Origin: Gammaproteobacteria bacterium | Lineage (GTDB): Bacteria; Pseudomonadota; Gammaproteobacteria; Acidithiobacillales; Acidithiobacillaceae | Direction of reading: 5' to 3' | Assembly: GCA_023381645.1 (NCBI GenBank) | Contig: JAMCRJ010000076.1 | Coordinates: 1-64,000 of the forward strand | Length of the DNA stretch: 64,000 nucleotides | Shown here: in pieces, positions 54,806-63,388 of the stretch | How the letters are laid out: each line of letters opens with the position of its first letter | Numbering within the stretch: position 1 is the first letter of the stretch | Made by a program: the position numbers and the translations under genes | The notes under the pieces: model-generated | Database searches by the model: none | Told to the model about the DNA's origin: nothing | What the model saw: only the letters and a program-made list of their open reading frames with translations

Positions 54806-55819
54806 ATGGAAATTTGTTATCAGCTGGAAAAGCCGGTCACCCTGGATATCCAGATGCAGGTGCGGGATTTCACCGTCCTGCTCGGTCTATCCGGAGAGGG
54901 CAAGACGATGCTGCTCAAGGCCATCGCCGGTTTGATTCCGGCGCGTGGGCATCCTTTCGGTGGCCTTGCTGCCGAGCGGCGTCCCATTGGCTATTTGCCC
55001 CAGGGTTATGCGCTTTTCCCGCACCTGCGGGCCTGGGAAAACGTCGCCTTTCCGCTGCCAAGGGGCGCAGGCCGCCGCGCGCAGGCTATGGACTTGCTTG
55101 CGCGCGTGGGGCTTGCCGACCTGGCGGAGCGTTATCCGGCGGCCCTCTCCGGCGGGCAACGTCAGCGGGTAGCGCTCGCCCGCGCTCTGGCCCGGCGTCC
55201 GGAGCTGCTGCTGCTGGACGAGCCTACCTCGGCGCTGGACATGGCCACCCGCGACGAAATTCTGGACGAACTCATCCGTGAGGTCCACGACTTTGGAGTG
55301 CCGGTGCTGGTGGTGAGCCACGATCCGCACCTGGCGATGCTTGCAGATCACATGGCGGTGTTGCTGGATGGGCATATTGTGCAGGAAGGCCTTCCCCGTG
55401 CGGTGTTTGCACGACCCGCCACCATGGGAGCGGCGCGTTTGCTGGGGTTTCGTAATTTCCTGGTGGGGCGTATTGAGGAGACACTGGAAGCCGGGATGGT
55501 AGTGGCAGGATCTGGCTGGCGTCTGCGTACCAGTTTTCAGTACGGCATGCATCCGGGTATGCCGGTGACCGTGGCCATTCGTTCCGAGGATCTTGTGCCG
55601 GGCGACGTTTTGGGCGTCCCAGCGCCGAATGCCCTGAAATTGAAGGTCGTGAGTCTCCGGGAGGAGGGTGTTGCCTTGCGCGTCAGAATGGACGGGGCCT
55701 GTTCTTTGGATATGCTGTTGCCACGCCTACAATGCGAAGGCAGGTCTCTGGCGCCAGGCGCCGCGCTTTGGGTGCAAGTGGCACCCGAGCATGTACATGT
55801 GATGACCGAAGTACAGTAG
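54806..55819 (+). CDS. modC: ABC transporter ATP-binding protein, ModC type (337 aa)
   Basis: Energises the adjacent permease. Walker A is GLSGEGKT (27-34), less usual than GPSGSGKS; Q-loop LPQGYALFPHL; signature LSGGQRQRVALARAL (~116-130); Walker B LLLLDEPTSALD; H-loop VVSHDP. The C-terminal region (~265-337) forms a TOBE/Mop-like oxyanion-sensing domain. Start 18 bp after the permease. ModC assignment rests on the TOBE domain and partner; sulfate CysA-like use is possible. Confidence 0.82.
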   Translation: MEICYQLEKPVTLDIQMQVRDFTVLLGLSGEGKTMLLKAIAGLIPARGHPFGGLAAERRPIGYLPQGYALFPHLRAWENVAFPLPRGAGRRAQAMDLLARVGLADLAERYPAALSGGQRQRVALARALARRPELLLLDEPTSALDMATRDEILDELIREVHDFGVPVLVVSHDPHLAMLADHMAVLLDGHIVQEGLPRAVFARPATMGAARLLGFRNFLVGRIEETLEAGMVVAGSGWRLRTSFQYGMHPGMPVTVAIRSEDLVPGDVLGVPAPNALKLKVVSLREEGVALRVRMDGACSLDMLLPRLQCEGRSLAPGAALWVQVAPEHVHVMTEVQ

Positions 55820-55872
55820 GCCCTGCGCCCCACTTTCATAGTGCCAGGTGGTTTTTTTGCAATCCATTCATA

Positions 55873-55901
55873 TTGACAGGGTTGGGCGTTGGCGCCAGAA
55901 T
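55873..55901 (+). promoter_or_regulatory. rpsT promoter
   Basis: A perfect -35 TTGACA (55873-55878) and CAGAAT -10 (55896-55901) with 17-bp spacing lie about 50 bp before the S20 gene, between the end of the ABC operon and rpsT. Confidence 0.65.
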
Positions 55902-55952
55902 ACGCGACTTCATTTCCCGCAGACGTGGGATTGTAGATATGGAGAGTAAAAG

Positions 55953-56228
55953 TTGGCCAATACAGCTCAGGCGCGCAAGCGCGTATTACAAAATGAAAAG
56001 CGGCGCCTGCATAATGCCAGCCTGCGCTCGCGCTTGCGCACCTATGTGAAGGGTGTGCTGAAGGCCGTACATGTCGGTGATCAAGAGCAGGCACGCAGCG
56101 CACTCCGCGCCGCGGAGTCGGTCATCGACAAGACGGTTGGCAAGGGTGTGACACATCGCAACATGGCGGCCCGTACCAAGAGCCGGCTCTCGGCTCGTGT
56201 CAAGGCGATGGGTAACGCCGCCCAGTAA
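55953..56228 (+). CDS. rpsT: 30S ribosomal protein S20
   Basis: Binds 16S rRNA. MANTAQARKRVLQNEKRRLHN start (split: MANTAQARKRV, LQNEKRRLHNASLRSRLRTY) and THRNMAARTKSRL are diagnostic. 91 residues. The start codon is TTG, as in E. coli rpsT where UUG keeps translation low and allows autoregulation. Own promoter upstream and strong terminator downstream, so it is a single-gene unit. Confidence 0.96.
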   Translation: MANTAQARKRVLQNEKRRLHNASLRSRLRTYVKGVLKAVHVGDQEQARSALRAAESVIDKTVGKGVTHRNMAARTKSRLSARVKAMGNAAQ

Positions 56229-56270
56229 AGAGGGCGGTATTTCTGCACTCCGTGTGGACTGCGGCGTAGA

Positions 56271-56300
56271 AGAGGCGATCCGGTGGTGTGGATCGCCTCT
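56271..56300 (+). terminator. Rho-independent terminator after rpsT
   Basis: An 11-bp stem (AGAGGCGATCC, 56271-56281, with its complement 56290-56300), eight-base loop and following TTGCTTTT form a strong terminator 43 bp after rpsT. It may also protect against read-through into the convergent helicase gene. Confidence 0.85.
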
Positions 56301-56328
56301 TTGCTTTTATGCGCGGCGAACCTGCTGG

Positions 56329-58317
56329 TCAGGTTTTGCCGAGCATCTCCCGCAGACGGGCGAAAGCGGCGGTGGGGTCCATTTCTTCTTCTGGGTTCTG
56401 GTCGCCCTGCCAGTCCAGATGTTCTTTGGGAATTTCCTGGAGGAAGCGGGAGGGTTCCGGATGGACATCCTGGCCGTAGCGGCGGCGTTTACGGCAAAGG
56501 CTGAGGGTCAGGCGGAAGCGTGCGCGGGTCAGGCCCACATAAAAGAGGCGGCGTTCTTCCTGAATCTGCTCCGGGGTTTCGCTGTTGCGGTGGGGCAGCA
56601 GTTCCTCCTCTGCGCCCACCAGAAACACCTGCGGGAACTCCAGGCCCTTGGCCGCGTGCAGGGTAGACAGGCGCAGCACATCGCGATCGTCATCCTCCTC
56701 ACGCTCCAGCACATTGAAGAGCATCAGGCGGTTGAGGATCTCCGCAAGGGTTTGCGGGCCTTCATCCTGTTCCTGCAGGCGCCGCATCCAGTTCAAAAGC
56801 TCCTGAATATTCTCCCAGCGGCGCGCGGTGTCTTTTTCATCTCCTTCATTCTGCAGATATTGCAGGTAGCCTATTTCTTCCGGCAGACTCTGTAGGGCAG
56901 GGAAGAGTTCGGTCTTGCCGATTTCGTCCGTTTTGAGATTCACCCAGCCGGCGAAGTCGTGCAGGGCGGTACGCGCCTTGTCGGGAACGTCCAGCGCGTC
57001 GTCCCAAAGTGCGGCGAAGAGCGAGAGATGACGCGCCTTGGCGAAGGCACCCAGGCGTTCCAGGGTGCTGCTGCCGATGCCCCGGCGTGGCATGTTGACC
57101 GCCCGCAGGAAGGCGGGATCATCGTCGGGATTGACCAGTAGCCGCAGATAGGACAGAAAATCCTTGATTTCACTGCGTTCAAAGAAGGAGAGCCCGCCGG
57201 ATATCTGGTATGGAATCCGGGCGTTGCGCAGGGCCGTTTCAAAGGGGCGGGCCTGATGGTTGCTGCGGTACAGTATGGCGTAATCGCGGTATTCACCCTG
57301 CCGCTGAAAGCGGTCGCGGAGAATGGCATTGACCACTTGCTCCGCCTCGTCCGCCTCGTTGGCGCAGCGCAGGGCGCGGATGCTGTGGCCATCGCCCAGG
57401 GCGCTCCACAGGCGTTTTTCAAAGAAGTGGGGATTTTGCGCGATGACCGCATTGGCGGCCTGGAGAATGCGGCCAGTGGAACGATAGTTCTGCTCCAGTT
57501 TGACCACCTTGAGGTTGGGGAAATCTTGCGCCAGCCGATCCAGGTTGCCGGCAGCCGCTCCCCGCCAGGAGTAGATGCTCTGGTCGTCGTCCCCCACTGC
57601 GGTCAGGTTGTGACGGGTGCCCAGCAGGCTTTTAATCAGCCGGTACTGTGCGCCGTTACTGTCCTGATATTCATCCACCAGCAGGTAGCGGATACGGTCC
57701 TGCCAGGCGTAACGGGCCTCCGCATCGTCCTGTAGCAGACGGGTGGGCAAAAGGATGAGGTCATCCAGATCCACGGCGTTGCAGGCGCTGAGGGAACGCT
57801 GATAGGTCGTATAGATATGGGCAGCCTCCTGGCCAAGACGATCATCGGCACGTGCCTCCTCGGGAAAGATGCCGTCATTCTTGAAGCGGGAGATGCGGGA
57901 CTGGATGGCTTCGGCGAGATCGCTGGGGCCATTAGCCTCGCGGAGCAGATTGCGCACCATCCCCAGGCTATCGCCGGGGTCAATGACGCTGAAGTTGCCG
58001 CGATAACCCAGGCGCTCGATGTCTTTACGCAGGATCTGCAGGCCCAGATGATGAAAGGTGGAGACCATCAGGCCGCGGCTGTTGTGGCCCTGCAAGGCCT
58101 CCCCGACGCGGGTCTTCATTTCACGGGCGGCCTTGTTGGTGAAGGTCACGGCGCAGATATGCCTGGGTGCGACCTGTTGCTCCCGGATGAGATGGACGAT
58201 TTTCCGGGTGATGACCCGGGTCTTGCCCGATCCGGCTCCGGCCAGTACCAGCAGGGGGCCGTGGATGTGTGCTACGGCTTCCTGCTGTGGCGGATTGAGC
58301 TCGGCCATGGGTGTCAT
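56329..58317 (-). CDS. rep: Rep-type ATP-dependent DNA helicase (UvrD superfamily)
   Basis: SF1 3'-5' helicase. Motifs: LAGAGSGKTRV (~26-36), AVTFTNKAAREM, VDEYQDSN (~216-223), GDDDQSIYSWRGA (~243-255), QNYRS, and LSTLHAAKGLEF (~552-563), then VGLTRAR. At 662 residues without the C-terminal tail of UvrD it matches Rep (replication fork) better than UvrD or PcrA. Convergent with rpsT; lgt follows upstream on the same strand. Confidence 0.9.
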   Translation of the reverse strand: MTPMAELNPPQQEAVAHIHGPLLVLAGAGSGKTRVITRKIVHLIREQQVAPRHICAVTFTNKAAREMKTRVGEALQGHNSRGLMVSTFHHLGLQILRKDIERLGYRGNFSVIDPGDSLGMVRNLLREANGPSDLAEAIQSRISRFKNDGIFPEEARADDRLGQEAAHIYTTYQRSLSACNAVDLDDLILLPTRLLQDDAEARYAWQDRIRYLLVDEYQDSNGAQYRLIKSLLGTRHNLTAVGDDDQSIYSWRGAAAGNLDRLAQDFPNLKVVKLEQNYRSTGRILQAANAVIAQNPHFFEKRLWSALGDGHSIRALRCANEADEAEQVVNAILRDRFQRQGEYRDYAILYRSNHQARPFETALRNARIPYQISGGLSFFERSEIKDFLSYLRLLVNPDDDPAFLRAVNMPRRGIGSSTLERLGAFAKARHLSLFAALWDDALDVPDKARTALHDFAGWVNLKTDEIGKTELFPALQSLPEEIGYLQYLQNEGDEKDTARRWENIQELLNWMRRLQEQDEGPQTLAEILNRLMLFNVLEREEDDDRDVLRLSTLHAAKGLEFPQVFLVGAEEELLPHRNSETPEQIQEERRLFYVGLTRARFRLTLSLCRKRRRYGQDVHPEPSRFLQEIPKEHLDWQGDQNPEEEMDPTAAFARLREMLGKT

Positions 58318-58338
58318 ACGGGTAGGGGTTTGCAGCGA

Positions 58339-59157
58339 CTATTTGTCGACTGCCGGTATGCTTTCGGGGGATTCGGAAAAGCCGCCCTTATAGGCCCACC
58401 AGATCACCACCGGGCCGAGAAGGATCATGGGTACGGATAAGACCTGACCCATGGTATAGGGACCGAGGACAAAGCCCAGTTGGATATCCGGCTGCCGCGC
58501 ATATTCCGCGGCAAACCGGAAGACGCCATAAAGGAAAACGAACATCCCGCCAACTGCGCCGGCAGGGCGGGCTTTGCGACTGTAAATGGCGAGAATCAGA
58601 AGGAGTAGAACGCCCTCCAGCAGAAATTCGTAAATTTGCGAAGGCTGCCGGGGTTGCGGACCACCAGAAGGGAAGACCATGGCCCAGGGCAGGTGACTGA
58701 CGCGCCCAAAAAGCTGATCGTTGATAAAGTTGGCGAGACGTCCCAGACCCAACCCAATGGGCACGGCCGGCGCGATAAAGTCCAGGGTGGGCAGAAAGGC
58801 ATGTTGCTCATGGAGTCGCGCAAATACCCAGCAGGCGATGACGACGCCCAGCAGTCCGCCGTGGAAAGACATGCCGCCATCCCATATGGCCAGCATTTTT
58901 ATAGGATTGGCAAGATAATAGGGAAGGTTGTACCAGAGCACGTAACCTACTCGGCCGCCCAGAATGGCGCCGACGGCCACATAGAATTCCAGGTCGACGA
59001 CCTGCTCCTTGCGCCAGTTCCAGTGCGCCATGCGGCCGCGCCGAATGAGCCAGACGGTGGCGATAACAAAGCTGATGATCTCCAGCAGACCATACCAGTG
59101 GATGGTGATGGGGCCGAGCTGGAAGCCGACGGTATTGATATCCGGAAAATGCAGCAT
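58339..59157 (-). CDS. lgt: Prolipoprotein diacylglyceryl transferase
   Basis: First enzyme of bacterial lipoprotein maturation, transferring diacylglycerol to the lipobox cysteine. Seven helices with HGG-type element (YHGGLLGVV, here SFHGGLLGVV ~89-98), the Lgt signature GLGRLANFINDQLFGR (~136-151) and a C-terminal RFAAEYARQPD. Length 272 normal. AGGGC precedes ATG 59157. Confidence 0.95.
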   Translation of the reverse strand: MLHFPDINTVGFQLGPITIHWYGLLEIISFVIATVWLIRRGRMAHWNWRKEQVVDLEFYVAVGAILGGRVGYVLWYNLPYYLANPIKMLAIWDGGMSFHGGLLGVVIACWVFARLHEQHAFLPTLDFIAPAVPIGLGLGRLANFINDQLFGRVSHLPWAMVFPSGGPQPRQPSQIYEFLLEGVLLLLILAIYSRKARPAGAVGGMFVFLYGVFRFAAEYARQPDIQLGFVLGPYTMGQVLSVPMILLGPVVIWWAYKGGFSESPESIPAVDK

Positions 59158-59247
59158 AGGTGCCCTCGCAAATTCAGGCCACCATGGCGGAGCCTCGCGA
59201 TTCTGTCAAGTTGGGCACGGCAGCAACTTCCGGGTGCCGGGCATCGC

Positions 59248-59282
59248 TTGCAAATAGATAGAGCCCTAAGTATAAGAGGGCT
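59248..59282 (+). promoter_or_regulatory. marR-emrB promoter with overlapping operator
   Basis: TTGCAA (59248-59253) and TATAAG (59271-59276) are 17 bp apart. AGCCCT (59262-59267) and AGGGCT (59277-59282) form an inverted repeat flanking the -10, placed where MarR dimers typically block RNA polymerase; autoregulation by the encoded MarR is likely. Confidence 0.6.
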
Positions 59283-59314
59283 AATTATTTGGAGTGCCAG
59301 AACTGGGAGGACGT

Positions 59315-59758
59315 ATGAACGATGATCTGTTGCAGGAAGGCTTTGCCCTGGCCCTGCATGAGAGCGCCAGGGCTTGGCGCCACGCGCTGGATCGTCGCCT
59401 CAAGAGCCTGGGACTGAGCCAGGCGAGCTGGATGAGCATCGCCTTTCTGGCGCGCGCCAAAACTCCCCTGACCCAGAGCGAACTGGCACATCGTCTCTTG
59501 GTGGAGGGACCGACGGTGGTGGCCATGGTGGACCGCTTACAGCACGCGGGATTGGTACGTCGCGAGATCGCCCCGGAAGACCGGCGTGTCCGGCGGGTAT
59601 TGCTGACCCCTGAGGGACAAACCGTATATGCGGAAGTGAAGCGCATCGCGGGTGGGTTCCGTCGAGAAATGTTGGATGGCCTGGATGCCGCGGAGTTACG
59701 ACAGGCAAGAGACCTTTTGCAGCGTTTGCAGCGCATTATCGAGAAAACCGGCCGATGA
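59315..59758 (+). CDS. MarR-family transcriptional regulator (147 aa)
   Basis: Winged-helix repressor responsive to phenolic compounds or similar ligands. HTH in LTQSELAHRLLVEGPTVVAMVDRLQ (~49-72, split LTQSELAHRLLVEG and PTVVAMVDRLQ), wing with the DRRVRRVLLTPEG motif. GGAGG before ATG 59315; the frame extends to 59294. Overlaps emrB by ATGA, so it controls that exporter. Confidence 0.9.
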   Translation: MNDDLLQEGFALALHESARAWRHALDRRLKSLGLSQASWMSIAFLARAKTPLTQSELAHRLLVEGPTVVAMVDRLQHAGLVRREIAPEDRRVRRVLLTPEGQTVYAEVKRIAGGFRREMLDGLDAAELRQARDLLQRLQRIIEKTGR

Positions 59759-61305
59759 CCGTGGAAAGCACCGCGCTCCGTCGGGAAGGATTGAACCGAC
59801 CCCTCATCACCCTGTCCATCATGTTGGCCACCATCATGCAGACCCTGGACAGCACCATCGCCAATGTGGCCCTGCCCCACATGCGGGGCAGCCTGTCCGC
59901 GTCCCTGGACCAGATCGGCTGGGTGCTGACCTCTTATATCGTGGCGGCGGCCATCGCCACACCGCTGACCGGCTGGCTCTGTGACCGTTTCGGCCAGCGT
60001 CACGTTTTTCTGGCCTCGGTACTAGGGTTTACACTGACCTCCATGTGGTGCGGCGTTTCCACCTCGCTGGGGGAAATCGTCGTGGCGCGGGCGTTGCAGG
60101 GTGTCTTCGGGGCGGCGCTCGTGCCGCTTTCGCAAACCGTTCTTCTCGACATCAATCCCCGGGAAAAGCAGGGCTCCGCCATGGCCCTGTGGGGCATGGG
60201 GGTGATGGTGGGGCCGATCATCGGGCCGACGCTGGGCGGTTGGCTGACGGATACCATGGGCTGGCGTTGGGTATTTTTCATTAACGTGCCGGTGGGGATC
60301 ATGGCGTTCACCGGAATCTGGAGGACATTCCCCAGGGATGCGGCGCTGCGGCGGATGCATTTTGATATGGCTGGGTTTATCAGTCTGAGTCTGGCTGTTG
60401 GTGCCCTGCAGTTGTTCCTGGATCGTGGACAACAGCAGAACTGGTTCGCTTCGGTGGAAATCTGGATAGAAGTCTATATCGCCGGGTTGGCATCCCTGTA
60501 TTTCCTCTATCACACCTGGCGCACACCGGTTAACCGTTCCTTCTTCGATTACCGGCTGATCCTCAACCGCAACTATGTCACCGGTCTGCTCTTCATCTTT
60601 ATTGTCGGACTGGTGCTCTTTGCATCGCGGGCGCTGATTCCCACCATGTTGCAGGATCTGATGGGCTACTCCGCGGCGGCAGCAGGTTGGGTGACGGCAC
60701 CGAGTGGCCTGGGCACCATGTTCGCCATGCTGATCGTCGGGCGACTGGTGGGCAAGGTGGATCTGCGGCTGCTGCTCGCCATTGGTTTCGGGATCACGGC
60801 CTTTTCCCTCTGGCAGATGCAGGGCTATAGTCTGGTGATTAGTGAGGCCGATGTGATCTGGCCGGGGGTCTGGCAGGGGCTGGGGATGGGTCTGGTTTTT
60901 GTGCCCTTGAGCACTGCCACCTTTGCGACCCTGAGCCCGGAGATGCGGGCCAACGGCACCGCGATCTACAGTCTGGTACGTAATGTCGGCAGCAGCATCG
61001 GGATTTCTCTGGTGGAGACCTTGCTCACCCGCAATACGCAGATTTCCCACGCGGCGCTGAGCGCACACATCGATGACCGTAATCCGGCTTTTCAGAACCC
61101 GGCGGTAGCCGGCCTTTATAATCCCCATGACGCCATGGGCCAGCTTCTGCTGAATATGGAAGTCACCCGGCAGGCGACGATGATTGCGTATATCGATGAT
61201 TTTTGGCTGATGCTGGTGATGACGCTGGCGGTTTTTCCGCTGCTGCTGATTATTCGCTCGCCTCAGCGTGGTACCCCAGTAGAACAGACGGTGATCGTGG
61301 AATAG
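59755..61305 (+). CDS. emrB: MFS multidrug exporter, EmrB/DHA2 family (516 aa)
   Basis: Fourteen-helix major facilitator exporter. Motif D1 (LDSTIANVALPHM, ~28-40), motif A (GWLCDRFGQRHVF, ~72-84) and motif C (GMGVMVGPIIGPTLGGWL, ~150-167) define DHA2. EmrB normally works with membrane-fusion EmrA and an outer-membrane channel, but no emrA is present here. Follows marR with overlapping codons. Confidence 0.88.
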   Translation: MTVESTALRREGLNRPLITLSIMLATIMQTLDSTIANVALPHMRGSLSASLDQIGWVLTSYIVAAAIATPLTGWLCDRFGQRHVFLASVLGFTLTSMWCGVSTSLGEIVVARALQGVFGAALVPLSQTVLLDINPREKQGSAMALWGMGVMVGPIIGPTLGGWLTDTMGWRWVFFINVPVGIMAFTGIWRTFPRDAALRRMHFDMAGFISLSLAVGALQLFLDRGQQQNWFASVEIWIEVYIAGLASLYFLYHTWRTPVNRSFFDYRLILNRNYVTGLLFIFIVGLVLFASRALIPTMLQDLMGYSAAAAGWVTAPSGLGTMFAMLIVGRLVGKVDLRLLLAIGFGITAFSLWQMQGYSLVISEADVIWPGVWQGLGMGLVFVPLSTATFATLSPEMRANGTAIYSLVRNVGSSIGISLVETLLTRNTQISHAALSAHIDDRNPAFQNPAVAGLYNPHDAMGQLLLNMEVTRQATMIAYIDDFWLMLVMTLAVFPLLLIIRSPQRGTPVEQTVIVE

Positions 61306-61356
61306 GTGGGAGGTTCGGCTTAGGGACGTGCAGCGTGGCTGTTTAGGAGGGGTCAA

Positions 61357-61788
61357 ATGTTTCAGAAGATTCTGGTGGCCTATGATGGCAGCCCATCGAG
61401 CGAAGCAGCGCTCGGTCAGGGCGCGGAGCTCGCGCGTCTGGGTCAGAGTGAACTGTATCTCTTCGGCGTCATCGTCAGCACCGGCGGCATGGCCATTGGT
61501 CAGGCGGCGGGCGCGGAGGACGTGTTGGGGCGAGAAGGCAATGCTATCCGCAGCAGTCTGGATGCCGTCGCGGGTAAGCTCCGTGCCGAAGGCCTGAGGG
61601 TGGTGACTCAAACGGCTGAGGGCAACCCGGCCGAAGAGATAGCCCGTTACGCGCTGCAAACGGGCGCCGACCTGCTGATCATCGGGCATATTCCGCATTT
61701 TTCCTTGGGGCACTGGCTGCAGGGATCGGTCGCCAAGGCGCTGCTGCGAGAGTTGCCTTGCAGCATTCTGGTAGCAAAAGAGCGCTGA
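61357..61788 (+). CDS. Universal stress protein UspA family (143 aa)
   Basis: Cytosolic nucleotide-binding stress protein. KILVAYDGSPSSEAAL start (~4-19), LLIIGHIP (~105-112) and the C-terminal GxxxxxLL and CSILVAK pattern; the ATP-binding G-2X-G-9X-G-S/T loop reads GHIPHFSLGHWLQGSVA. AGGAGGGG before ATG 61357. Confidence 0.9.
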   Translation: MFQKILVAYDGSPSSEAALGQGAELARLGQSELYLFGVIVSTGGMAIGQAAGAEDVLGREGNAIRSSLDAVAGKLRAEGLRVVTQTAEGNPAEEIARYALQTGADLLIIGHIPHFSLGHWLQGSVAKALLRELPCSILVAKER

Positions 61789-62047
61789 ACTTGTCCGGCA
61801 GGTATGGGATGCCAGCGCCATTGACGGTATTTTATTATGTAACGCGATGTGAAAATTATGAACAATGAAACAGGCTCTTAATGCTTGTGATGTGTGATTT
61901 GTGAACATATAACTTTTTGTTTTCAAAGTGATTATAATATGCGGCAGTGACCTGTCGCTGCTTCTCTTTCAGAGTCCTGCGCACATGGTTTCCCGGCGGA
62001 ACGTCCGCCGTTCGTAAAAGAGCCCAGACAGGGCCGAAAAGGGAGCT

Positions 62048-63388
62048 ATGCATTCTGATTATCAACGTCGGCCTGCCCAAAGGGGGCCAGTGCGGTCGAA
62101 TCCGCCATCGCCGCGCCGGTCCTCTCCCTTAAACGTCCTGACGCTGGCCGTGGGTGCCCTGTTGGCTGGTGCTGGTGACGCCGATGCCATGGATTGCAGC
62201 CGGGCGTCAACGTCTGCCGAGCGGACCATTTGCGGAGACAAGAAACTCCTTATTTTGGACCGTGACCTGACGATTGTTTACCATAAGTTCATCCAGGTCT
62301 TCTCCGACACCGGGCACTACACCCATCTGGTCGCCGACACGCGAACCGGCCAAAAGGCATGGCTTCGGAAGAGAAATGCCTGTGGCACCGACGCTGCCTG
62401 CATCAAAGCCGCCTATGAAAAACGCCTCGCTCTTCTGCAGCGTCATGTCTGTTATCCGCGAGACGACAGCCCCATTTACCAGAAGCCGGCTCCAGTACCG
62501 AAACCTGTGTCACAATCGGTTCCGCAGCCGAAGCAACCGCTGGAAACTGCATTTGATTGCACCTCGGCTTACAAGGTGGACTGGTCGTTTCTCTCGGTAA
62601 GCGAAGGAGGCGTATGGGTGGAAGGATATGTTCCGGGATACCATAGAGAGGACAGCAACAATGCTGGGCATATCGACAAGACGAGGCATTATAATAGTCC
62701 AGATGTAAATAGCGGGGTAACCATAGGGAAAGGCGTTGATCTTGCTCGGCAGACACCACAAAAGCTCCGGCAGGATTTCCAGATATATATAAAATCAAAT
62801 GGTAATTCTGGAAATATTGACTATGAAGAAATTATTCGGAATCTTTCTCCTTATATGAATAAAAAACTCACAGGCTGGGCGGCGGTAGAGAAAGTCAAAA
62901 GAGATTCTCCCTCTCTTTCCAAGGAGGAAGCTGACTTTCTCACCCGGGCGGTGGAGTTCCGGTTCGTAAGGCAGGTAGAGGGGCAGTTCAACAGGAAAAA
63001 CGAGATCGGCACTACATTCCAACAACTTCCTGCCGAGGCGCAAACCGTTCTTCTGGACTTTTCTTACAACTATGGAAGCAGTGATGCCATGGCCAAGAAG
63101 GAGAAGAAGACCAAACAGGACAGCACCAGGAATGTCACATGGTCCTCATACTACAGTGGAGACTGGCAGACGCTGGCAACAAAACTTCAGAATTTCGATA
63201 TTCCGGATCATCGCGCCATGTACAAAGAACGCAGGGCACGGGAGGGAAAGCTCCTGCAAAGAGCGGTAGATGAAAAGCGATTGCCCGATAAGGGAAACCC
63301 CTGCCCAACGAACGATCCCAAACGTACCGCCCTGTTTGAAAGACGTTACCTATTTTCTCGATACCCGGAAAGGAGCATGTGGTCATGA
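62048..63388 (+). CDS. Exported LprI-lysozyme fusion protein (446 aa)
   Basis: N-terminal signal peptide (basic region ~7-25, hydrophobic ~29-44, cleavage near ADA-47). Residues ~49-135 form an LprI-like (DUF1311) domain with the usual Cys, ERTIC and WLRKRNACGTDAACIKAAYE pattern. A proline-rich linker (~140-165) leads to a lysozyme-superfamily domain: catalytic Glu186 (SVSEGGVW), GYVPGYH, SGVTIGKGVDL with Thr225 and Asp231, and the distal RRAREGKLL (~395-403), as in T4 lysozyme/pesticin-type muramidases. The next gene overlaps by ATGA and also has an LprI domain. Secreted muramidase with a possible built-in inhibitor domain; cell-wall remodelling is the alternative. Confidence 0.7.
   Translation: MHSDYQRRPAQRGPVRSNPPSPRRSSPLNVLTLAVGALLAGAGDADAMDCSRASTSAERTICGDKKLLILDRDLTIVYHKFIQVFSDTGHYTHLVADTRTGQKAWLRKRNACGTDAACIKAAYEKRLALLQRHVCYPRDDSPIYQKPAPVPKPVSQSVPQPKQPLETAFDCTSAYKVDWSFLSVSEGGVWVEGYVPGYHREDSNNAGHIDKTRHYNSPDVNSGVTIGKGVDLARQTPQKLRQDFQIYIKSNGNSGNIDYEEIIRNLSPYMNKKLTGWAAVEKVKRDSPSLSKEEADFLTRAVEFRFVRQVEGQFNRKNEIGTTFQQLPAEAQTVLLDFSYNYGSSDAMAKKEKKTKQDSTRNVTWSSYYSGDWQTLATKLQNFDIPDHRAMYKERRAREGKLLQRAVDEKRLPDKGNPCPTNDPKRTALFERRYLFSRYPERSMWS

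Noticed and set aside
60022..61926. 634-codon minus-strand frame across emrB and the stress-protein gene
   Set aside because: Antisense of real genes; His/Gln/Pro-rich with no motifs.
61931..61940. Promoter for the lysozyme-fusion gene at TATAAT (61933-61938)
   Set aside because: Good -10 match but no acceptable -35 at 16-18 bp, in an A+T-rich stretch where chance matches are common.
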